Source of the DNA: Paludibacter sp. UBA6032
GTDB taxonomy: Bacteria; Bacteroidota; Bacteroidia; Bacteroidales; Paludibacteraceae
Assembly (NCBI GenBank): GCA_002427885.1
Contig: DIZI01000014.1
Span: forward strand, 39,416-103,415
Length of the DNA stretch: 64,000 bases
Direction: 5' to 3'
The translations under genes and the position numbers were made by a program. This document shows, one piece after another, positions 34,547 to 45,400 of this stretch (position 1 is its first letter; each line of letters begins with the position of its first letter). The notes under the pieces were generated by a model. The model had not been told where the DNA came from, made no database searches, and saw only the letters and a list, made by a program, of their open reading frames with translations.

Positions 34547-34591
34547 GGGTAAATTCTAAAAACGATATGTTTATAGAATTTGCCCTCTTTT
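34547..34591 (+). terminator. Intrinsic terminator of the TPR regulator gene
   Basis: A 12-bp stem (GGGTAAATTCTA at 34547-34558 with TAGAATTTGCCC at 34574-34585), 15-base loop and a following run of six Ts. Confidence 0.8.
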
Positions 34592-34912
34592 TTGTCTACC
34601 GGTCTGCTATTGGGTTAGCCAGAAATATTTCATGGTACGATTATTAAAATCTTATTTATTGGGCTTCCCTTAGTAGCTTTGATTTTAAAGAGACATAAAT
34701 TCCCTTATTTTTAAAATAGAACCTGCATAGAATTCAAGACAGGGGTATTTTAAATCACGGGAGTTAATAAGGGTTAGATCGGTTTATATATTTTCGGCTA
34801 CTAAGGGAGCTTAAATGAATAAGGTCTGGGGAAAACAATGCCATATTTTATCCATAAAAAAAGATTATAAGTAGCAGGAAAAGTATAATTTACCAGCCTG
34901 TCAATTGATTTT
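34592..34912. other. Intergenic region between convergent regulator genes
   Basis: About 320 bp without an open frame of interest, AT-rich, no repeats or RNA structure recognised. Confidence 0.5.
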
Positions 34913-37774
34913 TTATTTAAACTCTATCATAAACTCCGTCAGGCTCTTGGTTGATGGAAGTCCAATTTTCTTGCGGATACGCGAACGGGCTACTTCCACT
35001 CCTTTGAGCGAAATATTCATCAGGTGCGCAATATCCTTGCTGGATGAATTAAGACGTAAATAAGCACAAAAACGCAAATCATTGGAGGTGAATTCGGGAT
35101 ATTTGATGTGCAGATTCCGGAAGAAGTTCTCATGAATGCGGTCGAAGTTGGTCTGAAAAATGGCCCAGTCCTCTTCCGACGACAGATTTTCGTCCAGCAA
35201 CCGGATCAGTTTATCGTAGTACTTGTTTGGGTACTGCGAACCCAGGGCTTCTTTCTGATTTATTACTTCTTCTTTAATTGTTACCAGAATCTCATTTTTC
35301 TTGATAATCGTCATGGTTGAAACAGCCAGTTCCTTGCTTTTTACAACGAGTTCGGAGTCTAATTTTTCCTTTTGAAGGGCCATGATTTTTTGCTCCCTTT
35401 TTTCAATTTCCTTTTGCCGGATCTCTTCCTGTTCGACGCGGACTTTTTCTTTTTTTACATGTATTAACCGCAAAATATACAGATATAAACCAACAGCCAA
35501 CAGCACAATCAGCAAGGCATAAATAATTTTTGCTGCCGGACTCAAATAGAATGGCGGTTCTACCTCGAACGAATAGCTTACTTCCGAGAGTTTAATTCCA
35601 CTTTTGGTCAGTACCTGTGCTTTTAACAGGTATTCTCCATGTGGTAAGTAATTGTACACTTTTCGCGATGAAGCCGTCGGATCACTCCATACGGCATCCA
35701 AACCTTCCAGTTTATAGCGGAATTTTATATTATTTAAGTTTGTAAACTGCGGATAAAATACAGTAATAACAATGTTATTTCGTTTGTATGGAGTTGATGT
35801 AGGAGTTTTAGTTGAAATGGGAAGATAGACCGTTTCCTTCGATTCGGCATCGGAGGTTTGAATACTCTTTATCATCAATTTTGTATTCAACGCTTTTCCT
35901 AAAGACTTGTGCGTGCGATACAACGCCAGTCCGTTTTCAAGTGTAAACAGACATTCATTTTCCGAGATGGGAATTATATTTTGATAATCGTCGACGGTCT
36001 GATTCAGGAAAAGGGAATATTGAACCACATCCAATAATTTAATGGCACCCGGTTTTACCTGAACCAGCGCCGATTCACCATCACGAATAAACCAATACAA
36101 ATCAGCGTTGAAATAACAAACCCGGTACGCATGTGAAAAATAACCCAGGCTTTTATTCAACTCGTCATAAGGTACAATCTTTTTCTTTATATCATCGTAG
36201 GTGTAAAAAGCCGTATTATCTGTAAAAACCACACGGTTGTTGATAGAAAACACATTGATCGGATATTCGTGTTTGTTATCAAGCGTTTTAAATTTTGTTA
36301 CGTGTTCAATTTTATGTAAATCGGGAGTCAGTTGAATGGCATACAATCCCTGATGCAAATGGCTCGCCCAAATTGTTCCGGTATAATCAATTTCGAGGTA
36401 ACGAATCGGATTCAGAAAGCCATCGACGGCATGACTGAATGTCCATTTCCCGTTCACTTTTTCATAAATACAAAGTTGTGTATAAGTGCCTTGTACCAGC
36501 ACCTCTTTTCCATGAATGATTCCTTTCCTGATACAAATTCCACCTTTAACGGGCGAGAGAATCTGAGTCTCCCCGGGAGTTATAGTATAAGTTTCTTCAT
36601 TATTCCCGCAAATTTGCTGGTTATCAAAACTATTAATACTCCATACCTGACCCTTTATTTTGGGTTCCAAGCGCAGGTTTTTGATGCTTTTATTGCTTAA
36701 ACTTAAATCGGCTCTGTAAAGTCCCTGGTTTGTCCCGATAAATAAATCGGGCGCACGATAGCTAAGCGAATAAACAGAGCCAACAGAGGGGTTAAATGAA
36801 CGGATATAGTGAATGGATGAATTGAGTTGCAGAAGCGAAATACCTTTATCCAGGGCTAACCATAAATTATTATCCCGATCGCAAAACATACCCAACACGG
36901 TATTGTTTTGAAGCACATTGGATGTGTTCAGTGTCCAGCGTTTTTTGCCCTCCCGGTTTATCGCCGTAACACCGTTTAATATTGTGCCGACCACAATTAA
37001 ACCATCCGGTGAAATAACTGCCCGGTTTACTTCCCCTTTTTTTAATTCATCGTCGGCTTCGGTGGCAAATCTCGAAATGTTGACGCCATCGAATAAGAAT
37101 AAGCCATCCGACTGTGTCACTAACAGAGCATGAGACTGATCAAAAGTCAATACAGAGATAACAGGGCTCTTTAAAATCTGATTTTTAACCGGGACAAAAT
37201 TATTGGTCTTGAAATCAAAAGAACTAAATCCCAACTGATCGGTATGCGTATAGATTTTGTTGTTGTATATATTGAAAAAAAGAAAGGTAAAAGGGCATCG
37301 TATTCCCTCCATCACGCCATCTTTGTACGTAAAATACGAAGTAAAAGATTGAAAAATGAGGGTACCGTTATAATCCAGGATATTCCAGATTTCGTCGTTC
37401 ATCATTTTATAGTTATGCAATTTGGCCGAGAGGGAAGTATAAATCAATTGTCCATTCCCGTTCTTCTCAAAATAACCGAACTCCTCGAATGAACCGACAA
37501 AAATCCGGTTATTCTTTATCAAGAGGGAGCGAACCGTTTTATTTCCGGGTATATTGTACAGTTGCCACAACGAACCATCAAACTCCAGTAAGCCCTGGTT
37601 ATTTCCAAAATATAACGTGCCATCTTCACTTTGGGCTACAGCCCAGTTCTGATTGGATGCATTGTAGTCTTTTTTACTAAACTGACTAACTATCGGTGTG
37701 AACTCCTGACCAAAGGAAAAAAAAGAACTGAAGATCAATAAATAGAGCAAATGTTTTAAAGACGATATATTCAT
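34913..37774 (-). CDS. Propeller/Y_Y_Y sensor regulator with LuxR-type HTH, no kinase
   Basis: 953 residues: Sec signal (1-22, ends FSFGQ), a two-component-type beta-propeller sensor (about 25-640; NWAVAQSEDGTLYFGNNQG, DRDNNLWLALDKG), a Y_Y_Y domain (about 650-735; NIKFRYKLEGLDAVWSD), one membrane helix (about 745-768), a long coiled coil (about 775-835) and a LuxR-like helix-turn-helix at the C-terminus (TSNDLRFCAYLRLNSSSKDI, ISLKGVEVARSRIRKK). The periplasmic part senses a glycan or peptide and the cytoplasmic end binds DNA in one polypeptide. Its target is not evident from position; the polysaccharide locus lies about 18 kb away on the same strand. Confidence 0.88.
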   Translation of the reverse strand: MNISSLKHLLYLLIFSSFFSFGQEFTPIVSQFSKKDYNASNQNWAVAQSEDGTLYFGNNQGLLEFDGSLWQLYNIPGNKTVRSLLIKNNRIFVGSFEEFGYFEKNGNGQLIYTSLSAKLHNYKMMNDEIWNILDYNGTLIFQSFTSYFTYKDGVMEGIRCPFTFLFFNIYNNKIYTHTDQLGFSSFDFKTNNFVPVKNQILKSPVISVLTFDQSHALLVTQSDGLFLFDGVNISRFATEADDELKKGEVNRAVISPDGLIVVGTILNGVTAINREGKKRWTLNTSNVLQNNTVLGMFCDRDNNLWLALDKGISLLQLNSSIHYIRSFNPSVGSVYSLSYRAPDLFIGTNQGLYRADLSLSNKSIKNLRLEPKIKGQVWSINSFDNQQICGNNEETYTITPGETQILSPVKGGICIRKGIIHGKEVLVQGTYTQLCIYEKVNGKWTFSHAVDGFLNPIRYLEIDYTGTIWASHLHQGLYAIQLTPDLHKIEHVTKFKTLDNKHEYPINVFSINNRVVFTDNTAFYTYDDIKKKIVPYDELNKSLGYFSHAYRVCYFNADLYWFIRDGESALVQVKPGAIKLLDVVQYSLFLNQTVDDYQNIIPISENECLFTLENGLALYRTHKSLGKALNTKLMIKSIQTSDAESKETVYLPISTKTPTSTPYKRNNIVITVFYPQFTNLNNIKFRYKLEGLDAVWSDPTASSRKVYNYLPHGEYLLKAQVLTKSGIKLSEVSYSFEVEPPFYLSPAAKIIYALLIVLLAVGLYLYILRLIHVKKEKVRVEQEEIRQKEIEKREQKIMALQKEKLDSELVVKSKELAVSTMTIIKKNEILVTIKEEVINQKEALGSQYPNKYYDKLIRLLDENLSSEEDWAIFQTNFDRIHENFFRNLHIKYPEFTSNDLRFCAYLRLNSSSKDIAHLMNISLKGVEVARSRIRKKIGLPSTKSLTEFMIEFK

Positions 37775-38203
37775 GTGTGATTAAGATTAACTCTGATAGT
37801 ATGAATTCGGATTACAAATTACGTAAAGTTCTTTGACATGACAAAATTATTTACTTTTCAATTGCTTTTTGCATCGAATAAGATCTTATTTCTAACAGGT
37901 TTACGAAAAATCAAGCAAAAATCATTCGGATTTTAATTTAATTTTCGCATAAACCGGTATAGATTTTGTGCATTTCCCAATCAATTTTAATCAAAATACA
38001 GGGATTGCCCTGAACTGAAATATAAATTTATAAACAATTGGCTTTCATTTATTGAAAAAACTATAAATACATTGTAACTTTACCTCGGATAAAAATATTA
38101 ATTGATTAAAATACATACTTTTGTAAAATTTTTTTTTAGTATGCATTATATAACCGCCCTGCATTTTGTAGTATAAATAACTTATAATCCAATAAATACA
38201 ATT
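37775..38203. other. Divergent promoter region (regulator / ExbB genes)
   Basis: About 430 bp without a gene. It contains the -7 box for the ExbB-like gene at 38116-38123. No hairpins or repeats stand out. Confidence 0.5.
38116..38123 (+). promoter_or_regulatory. -7 box for the ExbB-ExbD-TonB-like operon
   Basis: TACTTTTG fits TAnnTTTG, 80 bp upstream of the ATG at 38204. Confidence 0.4.
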
Positions 38204-38911
38204 ATGGTACTTTCACTTATTCTTCAAGTCAAACCAATAATAGATACTGTTAGTTCAGCTGTAAACTCAATTCCTGTTGTCTCAAAACCGGCTAATGTTT
38301 CACTTTGGGATATCATCCAAAAGGGAGGGGTAATTATGATTCCGATTGGGATTCTTTTAGTAACAGCCATATATATTTTTATAGAAAGGTATATTACCAT
38401 TCGTGATGCATCAGCAAGCGAAGGTAACTTTGTGAATGATATTCAGGTTTTGATTGAGACCGAAAAAATAGATAAAGCCCTGGCGTTATGTGAAAAAAAC
38501 ACCATGCCTATTGCCCGCATGCTGGAGAAAGGTATAAAAAGAATCGGACGTCCCATTAAGGAAATTGAAGAATCAATTGAAATTGTAGGAAAGTTCGAAG
38601 TCTATGAACTTGAAAAAGGACTACCTGTTCTGGCGGTTATTGCAGGTATAGCACCCATGTTCGGTTTTTTGGGAACCATATTGGGCGTAATTAAAATTTT
38701 CTTCGATATTTCTCAAACCAGCGACGTTAGTATTGGGTCAGTATCTTCTGGTCTTTATGTAAAAATGGTTTCAAGTGCATCCGGACTTATTGTAGGCATT
38801 TTAGCGTTTGTTTTTTATAACTGGCTCAACATTAAAATTGGGAAGATTATAAATAAAATGGAACGTAACGCGATGAACTTTATCGATTTTTTACAGGAAC
38901 CAAAGAAGTGA
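38204..38911 (+). CDS. exbB: MotA/TolQ/ExbB-family proton channel protein
   Basis: A 235-residue inner-membrane protein with three membrane helices (about 40-62, 140-165 and 188-212) and the family block APMFGFLGTILGVIKIFF before the second helix. With an ExbD/TolR partner it forms the proton channel that energises TonB- or Tol-type processes across the envelope. The next two genes are an ExbD-like and a TonB-like protein, supporting an energy-transducing unit. Which system (TonB or Tol-Pal-like) is served cannot be told from this sequence alone. Confidence 0.9.
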   Translation: MVLSLILQVKPIIDTVSSAVNSIPVVSKPANVSLWDIIQKGGVIMIPIGILLVTAIYIFIERYITIRDASASEGNFVNDIQVLIETEKIDKALALCEKNTMPIARMLEKGIKRIGRPIKEIEESIEIVGKFEVYELEKGLPVLAVIAGIAPMFGFLGTILGVIKIFFDISQTSDVSIGSVSSGLYVKMVSSASGLIVGILAFVFYNWLNIKIGKIINKMERNAMNFIDFLQEPKK

Positions 38912-38969
38912 AATCATGCCATTTATATAGTATGTTTTACATTTTCCTATCAAAGAAAATTATTAAACT

Positions 38970-39365
38970 ATGAATCTACAGTCAAAAAAGAAACTAACTG
39001 CGGAGATATTTACATCTTCAATGAATGACATTATGTTTTTCCTAATGTTGTTCTTCATAATTGTATCCACGCTTTTAAATCCGAACGTTATTAAACTTAA
39101 TTTACCAAGTGCCAAGAATACTCAGTCCATCCATAAAAAAGAAATTCTGTTATCGGTGAATAAAGATTTGCAATATTTTGTAAATAACAAGCTGGTTCCT
39201 TTCGACCAACTACAAAATGTACTGGCCGTCGAAACCGGTAAAGACAAAGAAGCATTCGTCGTTTTGCGTTGTGACAATACATTAGCTATTCAGCAATTGG
39301 TCAATGTGTTGGAAATTGGGAATAAACTCAATGTAAAAATGATTTTGGCTACAAAAAAAGAATAG
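38970..39365 (+). CDS. exbD: ExbD/TolR-family protein
   Basis: 131 residues with one N-terminal membrane helix (about 19-39) containing the essential Asp (Asp20, in SSMNDIMFFLMLFF) and a periplasmic domain ending VNVLEIGNKLNVKMILATKK. It starts 58 bp after the ExbB-like stop. Family members transmit the proton-motive force together with ExbB to TonB. Confidence 0.9.
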   Translation: MNLQSKKKLTAEIFTSSMNDIMFFLMLFFIIVSTLLNPNVIKLNLPSAKNTQSIHKKEILLSVNKDLQYFVNNKLVPFDQLQNVLAVETGKDKEAFVVLRCDNTLAIQQLVNVLEIGNKLNVKMILATKKE

Positions 39366-39462
39366 TAAATTGATTCAATAAACAGAATCAAATCAATCAA
39401 TCGCTCTTCATTACTCATTTAGTATAATAAACGTTGAAGATAATAATCGAACCCTGCAAACA

Positions 39463-40371
39463 ATGAGTTTTCCTACTAAGTATAAAAGCCGTATTATTGC
39501 AGCATTCGTTACTCTTTCCATTCAATTATTGCTTTTTGGCCTGCTTAGCATCGAATTTTCCGGAGAACAAACATCTTCATTATCCAATGCCGAGTTAGAT
39601 GATTTAGAGCTTCAACTGGAAAACTCTACCCCCGAAGATATACAACTCACCCCCCCGGGAAAAGATCCGTTTACCGACCAAAAAGATAAATCGTCCGAAA
39701 GTCTATCGAAAGAGAAAGGTGCGCTGAAACCACAACAAACCGAACGTACCCCTGCCGACCAGGAAGCACAGGCTCAGGATATTCCCGATACACTTATTGT
39801 ACCCAAACCCGAATTTGTTCAATTAGTAAAAAAGGATTCACTTGAACAGGTTGCCAGGGATTCGGTCATTAGTACTCAAATCGCAAAGTTACAGAAAGCT
39901 TCAACCCGCCCGGATGCCAATAATCAGCGCTACCAAAAAGAACGGGAAAAATATCAGTATTACGCTAAAAACTACATAAACATTCGCAATTTCAGGAAAG
40001 TTTACCCTTATGCACTCAAAACCCGTGAGATTATTGAGAATCTAAACAAACAACTCAGTACTATGACGAATGAATCTGACCAGAAGAAGTTAATCAGGGA
40101 AACCGAAAAAACACTGTTCAAGGAATATGAAAATGCCGTGCGCACCATGACAAGATCACAAGGCGCACTTTTACTTAAACTCATTGCCCGTGAAACCAAT
40201 AAAACCGGTTACGATATCATTAAAGACTACAAAGGAGGTTTTTCTGCCTCGTTCTGGTATGGAGTAGGAAAGATATTCGGAACCGACCTCAAATCCGAAT
40301 TTCATAAGGAAAATGAAGATTCCGTCATAGAAGATATTGTTGGCAAATATAAAAGTAACGATTTATATTGA
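39463..40371 (+). CDS. TonB-like N-terminus fused to a DUF4294 domain
   Basis: 302 residues. The first 30 include one membrane helix (about 10-30) as in TonB, then an acidic, Pro/Lys/Glu-rich linker (about 35-165, e.g. PGKDPFTDQKDKSSESLSKE). The C-terminal part (about 165-295) matches the DUF4294 family of Bacteroidetes: FRKVYPYALKTREIIENLNK, TRSQGALLLKLIARETNKTG, IFGTDLKSEFHKENEDSVIE. The usual TonB C-terminal domain is absent. It is the third gene of the ExbB-ExbD operon (97 bp after ExbD), so it may be the energised partner with an unusual periplasmic domain. DUF4294 proteins are normally secreted stand-alone proteins of unknown function. Confidence 0.8.
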   Translation: MSFPTKYKSRIIAAFVTLSIQLLLFGLLSIEFSGEQTSSLSNAELDDLELQLENSTPEDIQLTPPGKDPFTDQKDKSSESLSKEKGALKPQQTERTPADQEAQAQDIPDTLIVPKPEFVQLVKKDSLEQVARDSVISTQIAKLQKASTRPDANNQRYQKEREKYQYYAKNYINIRNFRKVYPYALKTREIIENLNKQLSTMTNESDQKKLIRETEKTLFKEYENAVRTMTRSQGALLLKLIARETNKTGYDIIKDYKGGFSASFWYGVGKIFGTDLKSEFHKENEDSVIEDIVGKYKSNDLY

Positions 40372-40731
40372 ATCGTGATTTTCACACCTGTTGTCAATAA
40401 TTTTTAAACTTCTATTATATACACTCTGCGAATTGATGTTTTACTTATCATCGAAGCATTGCACATCTGTGACTTATTTCAATGAAAATAATCATAAATA
40501 CTTCTTTAAATGCACAATCAATTCGTTTTTTTTGTATTTTAGCAGCCAATATCTTTATACATGTGATTAATTGTTTTAAAATAAAAATCATTATTGACAA
40601 ATATATATTTCCGGGTTAACTAATTTCCAGATTTTCTCAATATCAGAGTATTTCTCAACATCCTGAATTAAAAATAAATATCAATTTTGATCCTGAATAT
40701 TTCCCCTGTATTCATTCTAAAATTTATCATT
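40372..40731. other. Intergenic region before the T9SS protein gene
   Basis: 360 bp without a gene. A near -7 box (TATCTTTA, about 40551) is the only promoter-like sequence noted. Confidence 0.45.
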
Positions 40732-42057
40732 ATGAAAAAAAGATTTACTCATTATGGCAGAAATCTGCTTTTTTTAGCGGCAGCATTATTAACCTGTCAA
40801 ACAGGTTATGCCCAGTTTACACCCGGCGCAGGCGGAAGTCTGCCTGTATTTACTCCTTTTACTGAAGTTCCGAATAAAATCAGCGGTTTTTTTGTAAGGC
40901 ACAGTCAGCGTGAGAATAACACATTTTATACCGGCACAAGAAACGAGGTCGAGTTAAATTTCCCCGAGCCATCGGCTTTCGGAGCAGAAACATATACCTT
41001 GCAGTATTCAACAGATAATGGTTCACACTGGAATAATTACCAAAACAATGGAACTGATCTGACATCGAATTATAATAATTTCAGTTTGAATTTTGATGCA
41101 GAATACAAATTGAGACTACTTGTTAATGGCGGTCCTAAAAACGGATATACATCGAATGAAGTTTATGCACCGTTATCCTCTATTGACACCCGGTTTGCCG
41201 GTTGGGGTCTGGACGAGAGCTTTTATTTAAGCGGAATTATGTCACCCAATATCGGACGGGGTATTTTAGCTTCATTTACTGTCAAAAAATTGTCAGATGA
41301 TACTGCAATAAATGGATTCTTAAGTTATCAATGGTATCGGGTAAATCCGGTAACATTTGAAATGACGGCTATCCCGGATTCAACCAATTTAAGTTATACT
41401 ACCACGATTGCAGATGCAGGATACCAGCTTTTAATTAAAGCAACCGGCGACGGAATTCATGTTGGAGGCTTCGCTCAAATTTGGGTGGCTTCACCTAACA
41501 TAGTTGCAAATAATGCATTTGCAAGCAATATAACCGGCAATGGATTTACACTTAATCTCTATAAATCAGTTAGCGGCTTAACGACTGACCTTTTAAAATT
41601 ATTTGATAAAGATTCCAATCCTGTTACGATAAATTCAGTCACACAAGGAAGTAATGCTGCCATCTACAATATTGCAGCCGCCCTGGATGTTAGCAAGAGC
41701 CCGTATTATTTGACCAATGTTTCAAGTTTTTGGAATATAGTAACTATTATGGGTGAAGGACAATTTATTATGTCTATGCCTGGAGTATCCATTGATTTGA
41801 CAACAGGAATTAAAACATTAAAGGAGAGTGATTTTAATATTTATCCAATTCCGGCAACTGACTTTGTAAACTTCAGGCTTAATTGCCTGGTTTCTCAGGC
41901 TGAGATTCTCGGTTTAAACGGTCAGTCTATAGTCAAGACTTCAATAAATAACAATGAAGGTAAAATGAATACGTCAGGATTAAATAATGGCATATACCTC
42001 TTGCGTTTAGTCACTTCAAACGGAGTAATGATAAAAAAGTTTGAAGTTTTCAGGTAA
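40732..42057 (+). CDS. T9SS type A sorted secreted protein
   Basis: From the ATG at 40732 the protein has 441 residues with a Sec signal (MKKRFTHYGRNLLFLAAALL..GYAQ), so I reject the in-frame start 45 bases upstream. The C-terminal about 75 residues are a T9SS sorting domain (FNIYPIPATDFVNFRL, NNGIYLLRLVTSNGVMIKKF). The middle (about 60-360) has two beta-sandwich-like parts without a named family. It ends at a long, near-perfect terminator hairpin. It is in the same direction as the ExbB operon but 360 bp away. Confidence 0.82.
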   Translation: MKKRFTHYGRNLLFLAAALLTCQTGYAQFTPGAGGSLPVFTPFTEVPNKISGFFVRHSQRENNTFYTGTRNEVELNFPEPSAFGAETYTLQYSTDNGSHWNNYQNNGTDLTSNYNNFSLNFDAEYKLRLLVNGGPKNGYTSNEVYAPLSSIDTRFAGWGLDESFYLSGIMSPNIGRGILASFTVKKLSDDTAINGFLSYQWYRVNPVTFEMTAIPDSTNLSYTTTIADAGYQLLIKATGDGIHVGGFAQIWVASPNIVANNAFASNITGNGFTLNLYKSVSGLTTDLLKLFDKDSNPVTINSVTQGSNAAIYNIAAALDVSKSPYYLTNVSSFWNIVTIMGEGQFIMSMPGVSIDLTTGIKTLKESDFNIYPIPATDFVNFRLNCLVSQAEILGLNGQSIVKTSINNNEGKMNTSGLNNGIYLLRLVTSNGVMIKKFEVFR

Positions 42058-42066
42058 TAATAGCAT

Positions 42067-42114
42067 GTTGAACAAAAAAAAGGCTGTCCGTATGACAGCT
42101 TTTTTTTGTTCAAC
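42067..42114. terminator. Long A/T-flanked intrinsic terminator
   Basis: A 21-bp stem with one bulged G: GTTGAAC and an A run, then GCTGTC, pairing with GACAGC, a T run and GTTCAAC. It follows the T9SS protein gene directly. Confidence 0.85.
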
Positions 42115-42387
42115 CGGTAGAACCAATTTATTATGTCTTCATTCAAAAACAACTTCCGGTTCAAAACTTTCCTGTTTTAAAGTATAGTTTACAGAGTCCG
42201 GTTAGTTCAATCGATGATGAGTCAGACATTATCTCCCTTCATACCACTAGAGATTATTCACTCACATTGTCGCATGAAAAGTAAAACCGTTTTTTATTCT
42301 GCTCAGTTTATATTTCATTTTTGAAAATTCAGAATGGTTTATCTGATGCTACAGCAAGAGTAATAATCGTTCTGTATTAAAAGAAAA

Positions 42388-42412
42388 AGCCTTACCAATT
42401 TCTCGGCAAGGC
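42388..42412 (-). terminator. Terminator of the SecDF gene
   Basis: Stem AGCCTTaCC with GGcAAGGCT (one mismatch), followed on the minus strand by TTTTTCTTTT. Confidence 0.7.
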
Positions 42413-42448
42413 TCTTTCGGGCTTTTATAAAACAAATATATCAGTGAA

Positions 42449-45400
42449 TTATTTTTTTGTGATTGAAGCAATTTTTTTCAGTCTTCTTCCTTTCACTAAT
42501 TTATCCATTTCCACCGTAATTGGTGAAGCGATAAATACAGACGAATAGGTTCCGATAAAGATACCAAACAACATGGCAAAGATAAAGCCACGAATAGAAT
42601 CACCACCAAAAATAAACATCGCTAACAAAGTTATAATTACGGTGAATGTTGTACTGAAAGTACGTCCTAACATTTGGTTTACAGAGTCATTGATAATCGA
42701 AACCCTGTCGCGTTTTGGGTAGAGTGTCACATTTTCACGAATACGGTCATAGTTGATAACCGTATCATTGATAGAATATCCAAGCACCGTCAGAATAGCC
42801 GCTATAAACGATTGATCAATTTCCATTGAGAAAGGAAGTAAACCCCATAATAATGAGAAAACACCCATGGTAATAACCACATCATGAGCCAACGAAATGA
42901 CAGCTCCAAGTGTGTAACCCCATTCGCGGAAACGAATTAAGATATATAATCCAATACCGAGAATAGCCAAAAGCACCGCCCAAATGGCGGAAGTTTTAAT
43001 ATCATCGGCAATGGTTGGTCCAACTTTGGATGAGCTTTTAATATTGTTAGTTTTAAACTGAGCTTCAGTAACACCTTGATTTAATAGTGGTTTCAAACCA
43101 TTATATAATTTCGATTCAATCTCATTATCAATATTTGAGCTATTGTCGGTAATTTTATATTTGGTAGAAATTCGTACCTGATCATCATTTCCAATTGTAA
43201 TTACCTGTGGAACATCTCCCTCAAAAACTCCCTTTAATAAGGATTTTACCTGCTCTGTTTTTACAGGTTTTTCGAAATTGACAATATAATTACGACCACC
43301 GGTAAAGTCAATTCCCAGACTAAATCCGCGGGTTGCAAATGATACAAAACTTATCAGGAACAAAGCTGCCGATAAAACATACATGTATTTACGAATCTTC
43401 ATAAAATCAATTTTCGTATTCTGAAGCCAATGTTCCGATATTTTGGTATGGAAAGGAAGTTCTTTTGCATCCGGACGGGCAGCATAGGTTTCAACCATGT
43501 AACGGGTAAGAAATACAGCAGTAATAAATGTAGTTAAAATACCAAAACTTAATGTGATACCGAAACCTTTAATTGGTCCCTGACCGAAAATTACCAAAAC
43601 AATACCCGTCAACAGGGTGGTAACGTTTGAGTCAATAATTGCAGTTAAAGCATGTTGGAAACCTTCTTTGATAGAAGTTCTCATATTTTTACCGCCCCGC
43701 ATTTCCTCTCGAATACGTTCATAAATAAGCACATTGGCATCCACCGCCATACCCATAGTAAGAACAATACCCGCAATACCCGGCAATGTCAAAACTGAAG
43801 CGAATGAAGCAAGAATTCCCAACAGGAAGAAAACGTTGGCAAATAAAGCTATGTCGGCAATAAGACCCGGGATAAAACCATAATAGAAAATCATATAGGC
43901 TAAAACGAGCATAAATGCAATGATAAAGGAAATCAGTCCGTTATTAATTGCTTCCTGTCCTAACGAAGGACCAACAATATCTTCCTGCATAATATGGGCT
44001 GGAGCCGGCATTCTACCCGATTTCAAGGTATTCGCCAAATCCTTTGCTTCTTCAACGGTGAAATTACCGGTAATTTGTGAACTACCCCCTGAAATCTCGG
44101 TATTTACTGTTGGAAATGAATAAACGTATCCGTCCAATACAATGGCAATAGATTTACCAATGTTATCTTTGGTCATTCGGGCCCATATTTTAGAACCTTC
44201 CTGATTCATTGTCATACTTACATTTGCATAAGCTGAAGTCTGACTAAAGTCAGCACGGGCATCGGTAATTACATCTCCACCTAATGGAGCGCGTCCGTCA
44301 CGATTAGTAATTTTTATAGCAATTAACTGGAAAATCTCGCCCTTGGTATCCAACGCTTTAACAGACCATCTTAATCCTAAATCACGAGGTAAAACTTCTT
44401 TTACCTGTTTAGTTGCGAAATAAGAATTTACCAATGCAGTATCTTTACTTTGAGCCAAACCTACAACCGGACCGCGTCCACCTCTTGCGTCAACCTGAAG
44501 CACAGCAAATAACGGGTTTTCTTTTCGGTTCTTTTCCAACATTTTGGTAGAATCAACAGTTGATTCAACTTTCTTTCCTAATTGAGCCTTTAAACTATCA
44601 ACGCTGTTTTGTGGTTTTGCTGTTTCTTTTAATTGAGCGACTTTGGTTTTCGTTGTATCTGTTTTAACTCCGGTATTTGTTCCTTGAGTTGATTGAATTG
44701 TATATAACACCGAATTAGCCTGAACTAAATTGTTATAAATCTCACTTAAATCATATGTTTCCCAAAACTCCAGATTAGCAGATCCCTGTAATAATTTACG
44801 AACACGTTCGGGTTCTTTTACGCCCGGAAGTTCAATCAGAATACGACCATTCCCTAATTTTTGAATATTAGGTTGCACAACACCAAATCTGTCTATACGT
44901 TGACGTAATACATTGAATGAATTACTAATTGCACCATCAACTTCAGTTTTTAGAACTTTAACAACATCTGCATTTGAAGTAGTCAATAAAATCTTGTCTT
45001 TAAGTTCAAATGTACTAAAGATAGTTGCTAACTTAGCTTGAGGATCAAGTTTGGTGTATGACTCTACAAACAAATCAATAAAACTGCGTTGACTGTTGGT
45101 CTTTTGAAGTTCAACAGCGGCGTTCACAGCTTGATTGAAAGTTGGATTCGGGTTGAAATCGGATAATGACCGGATAATATCTCCAACGGATACTTCCATA
45201 GTTACATTCATACCACCTTTCAAGTCGAGACCAAGGTTAATTTCTTTTTCGCGGCATTGTTTCAGGGTGTAACCCAACCACACTTTTTCGCTTGATATAG
45301 AATCTAAATAGTTAAATTCCTTCATTTTGTCTCCGGAAGCATATTCCTTAGCCTGATTGTTGTAATGGCTGGTTACAACACTAAATGATAGGTAAAATAA

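Larger units (their letters stand above)
42058..42448. other. Intergenic region between convergent genes
   Basis: Contains the terminators at 42067-42114 and 42388-42412 and otherwise nothing recognised. Confidence 0.5.
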
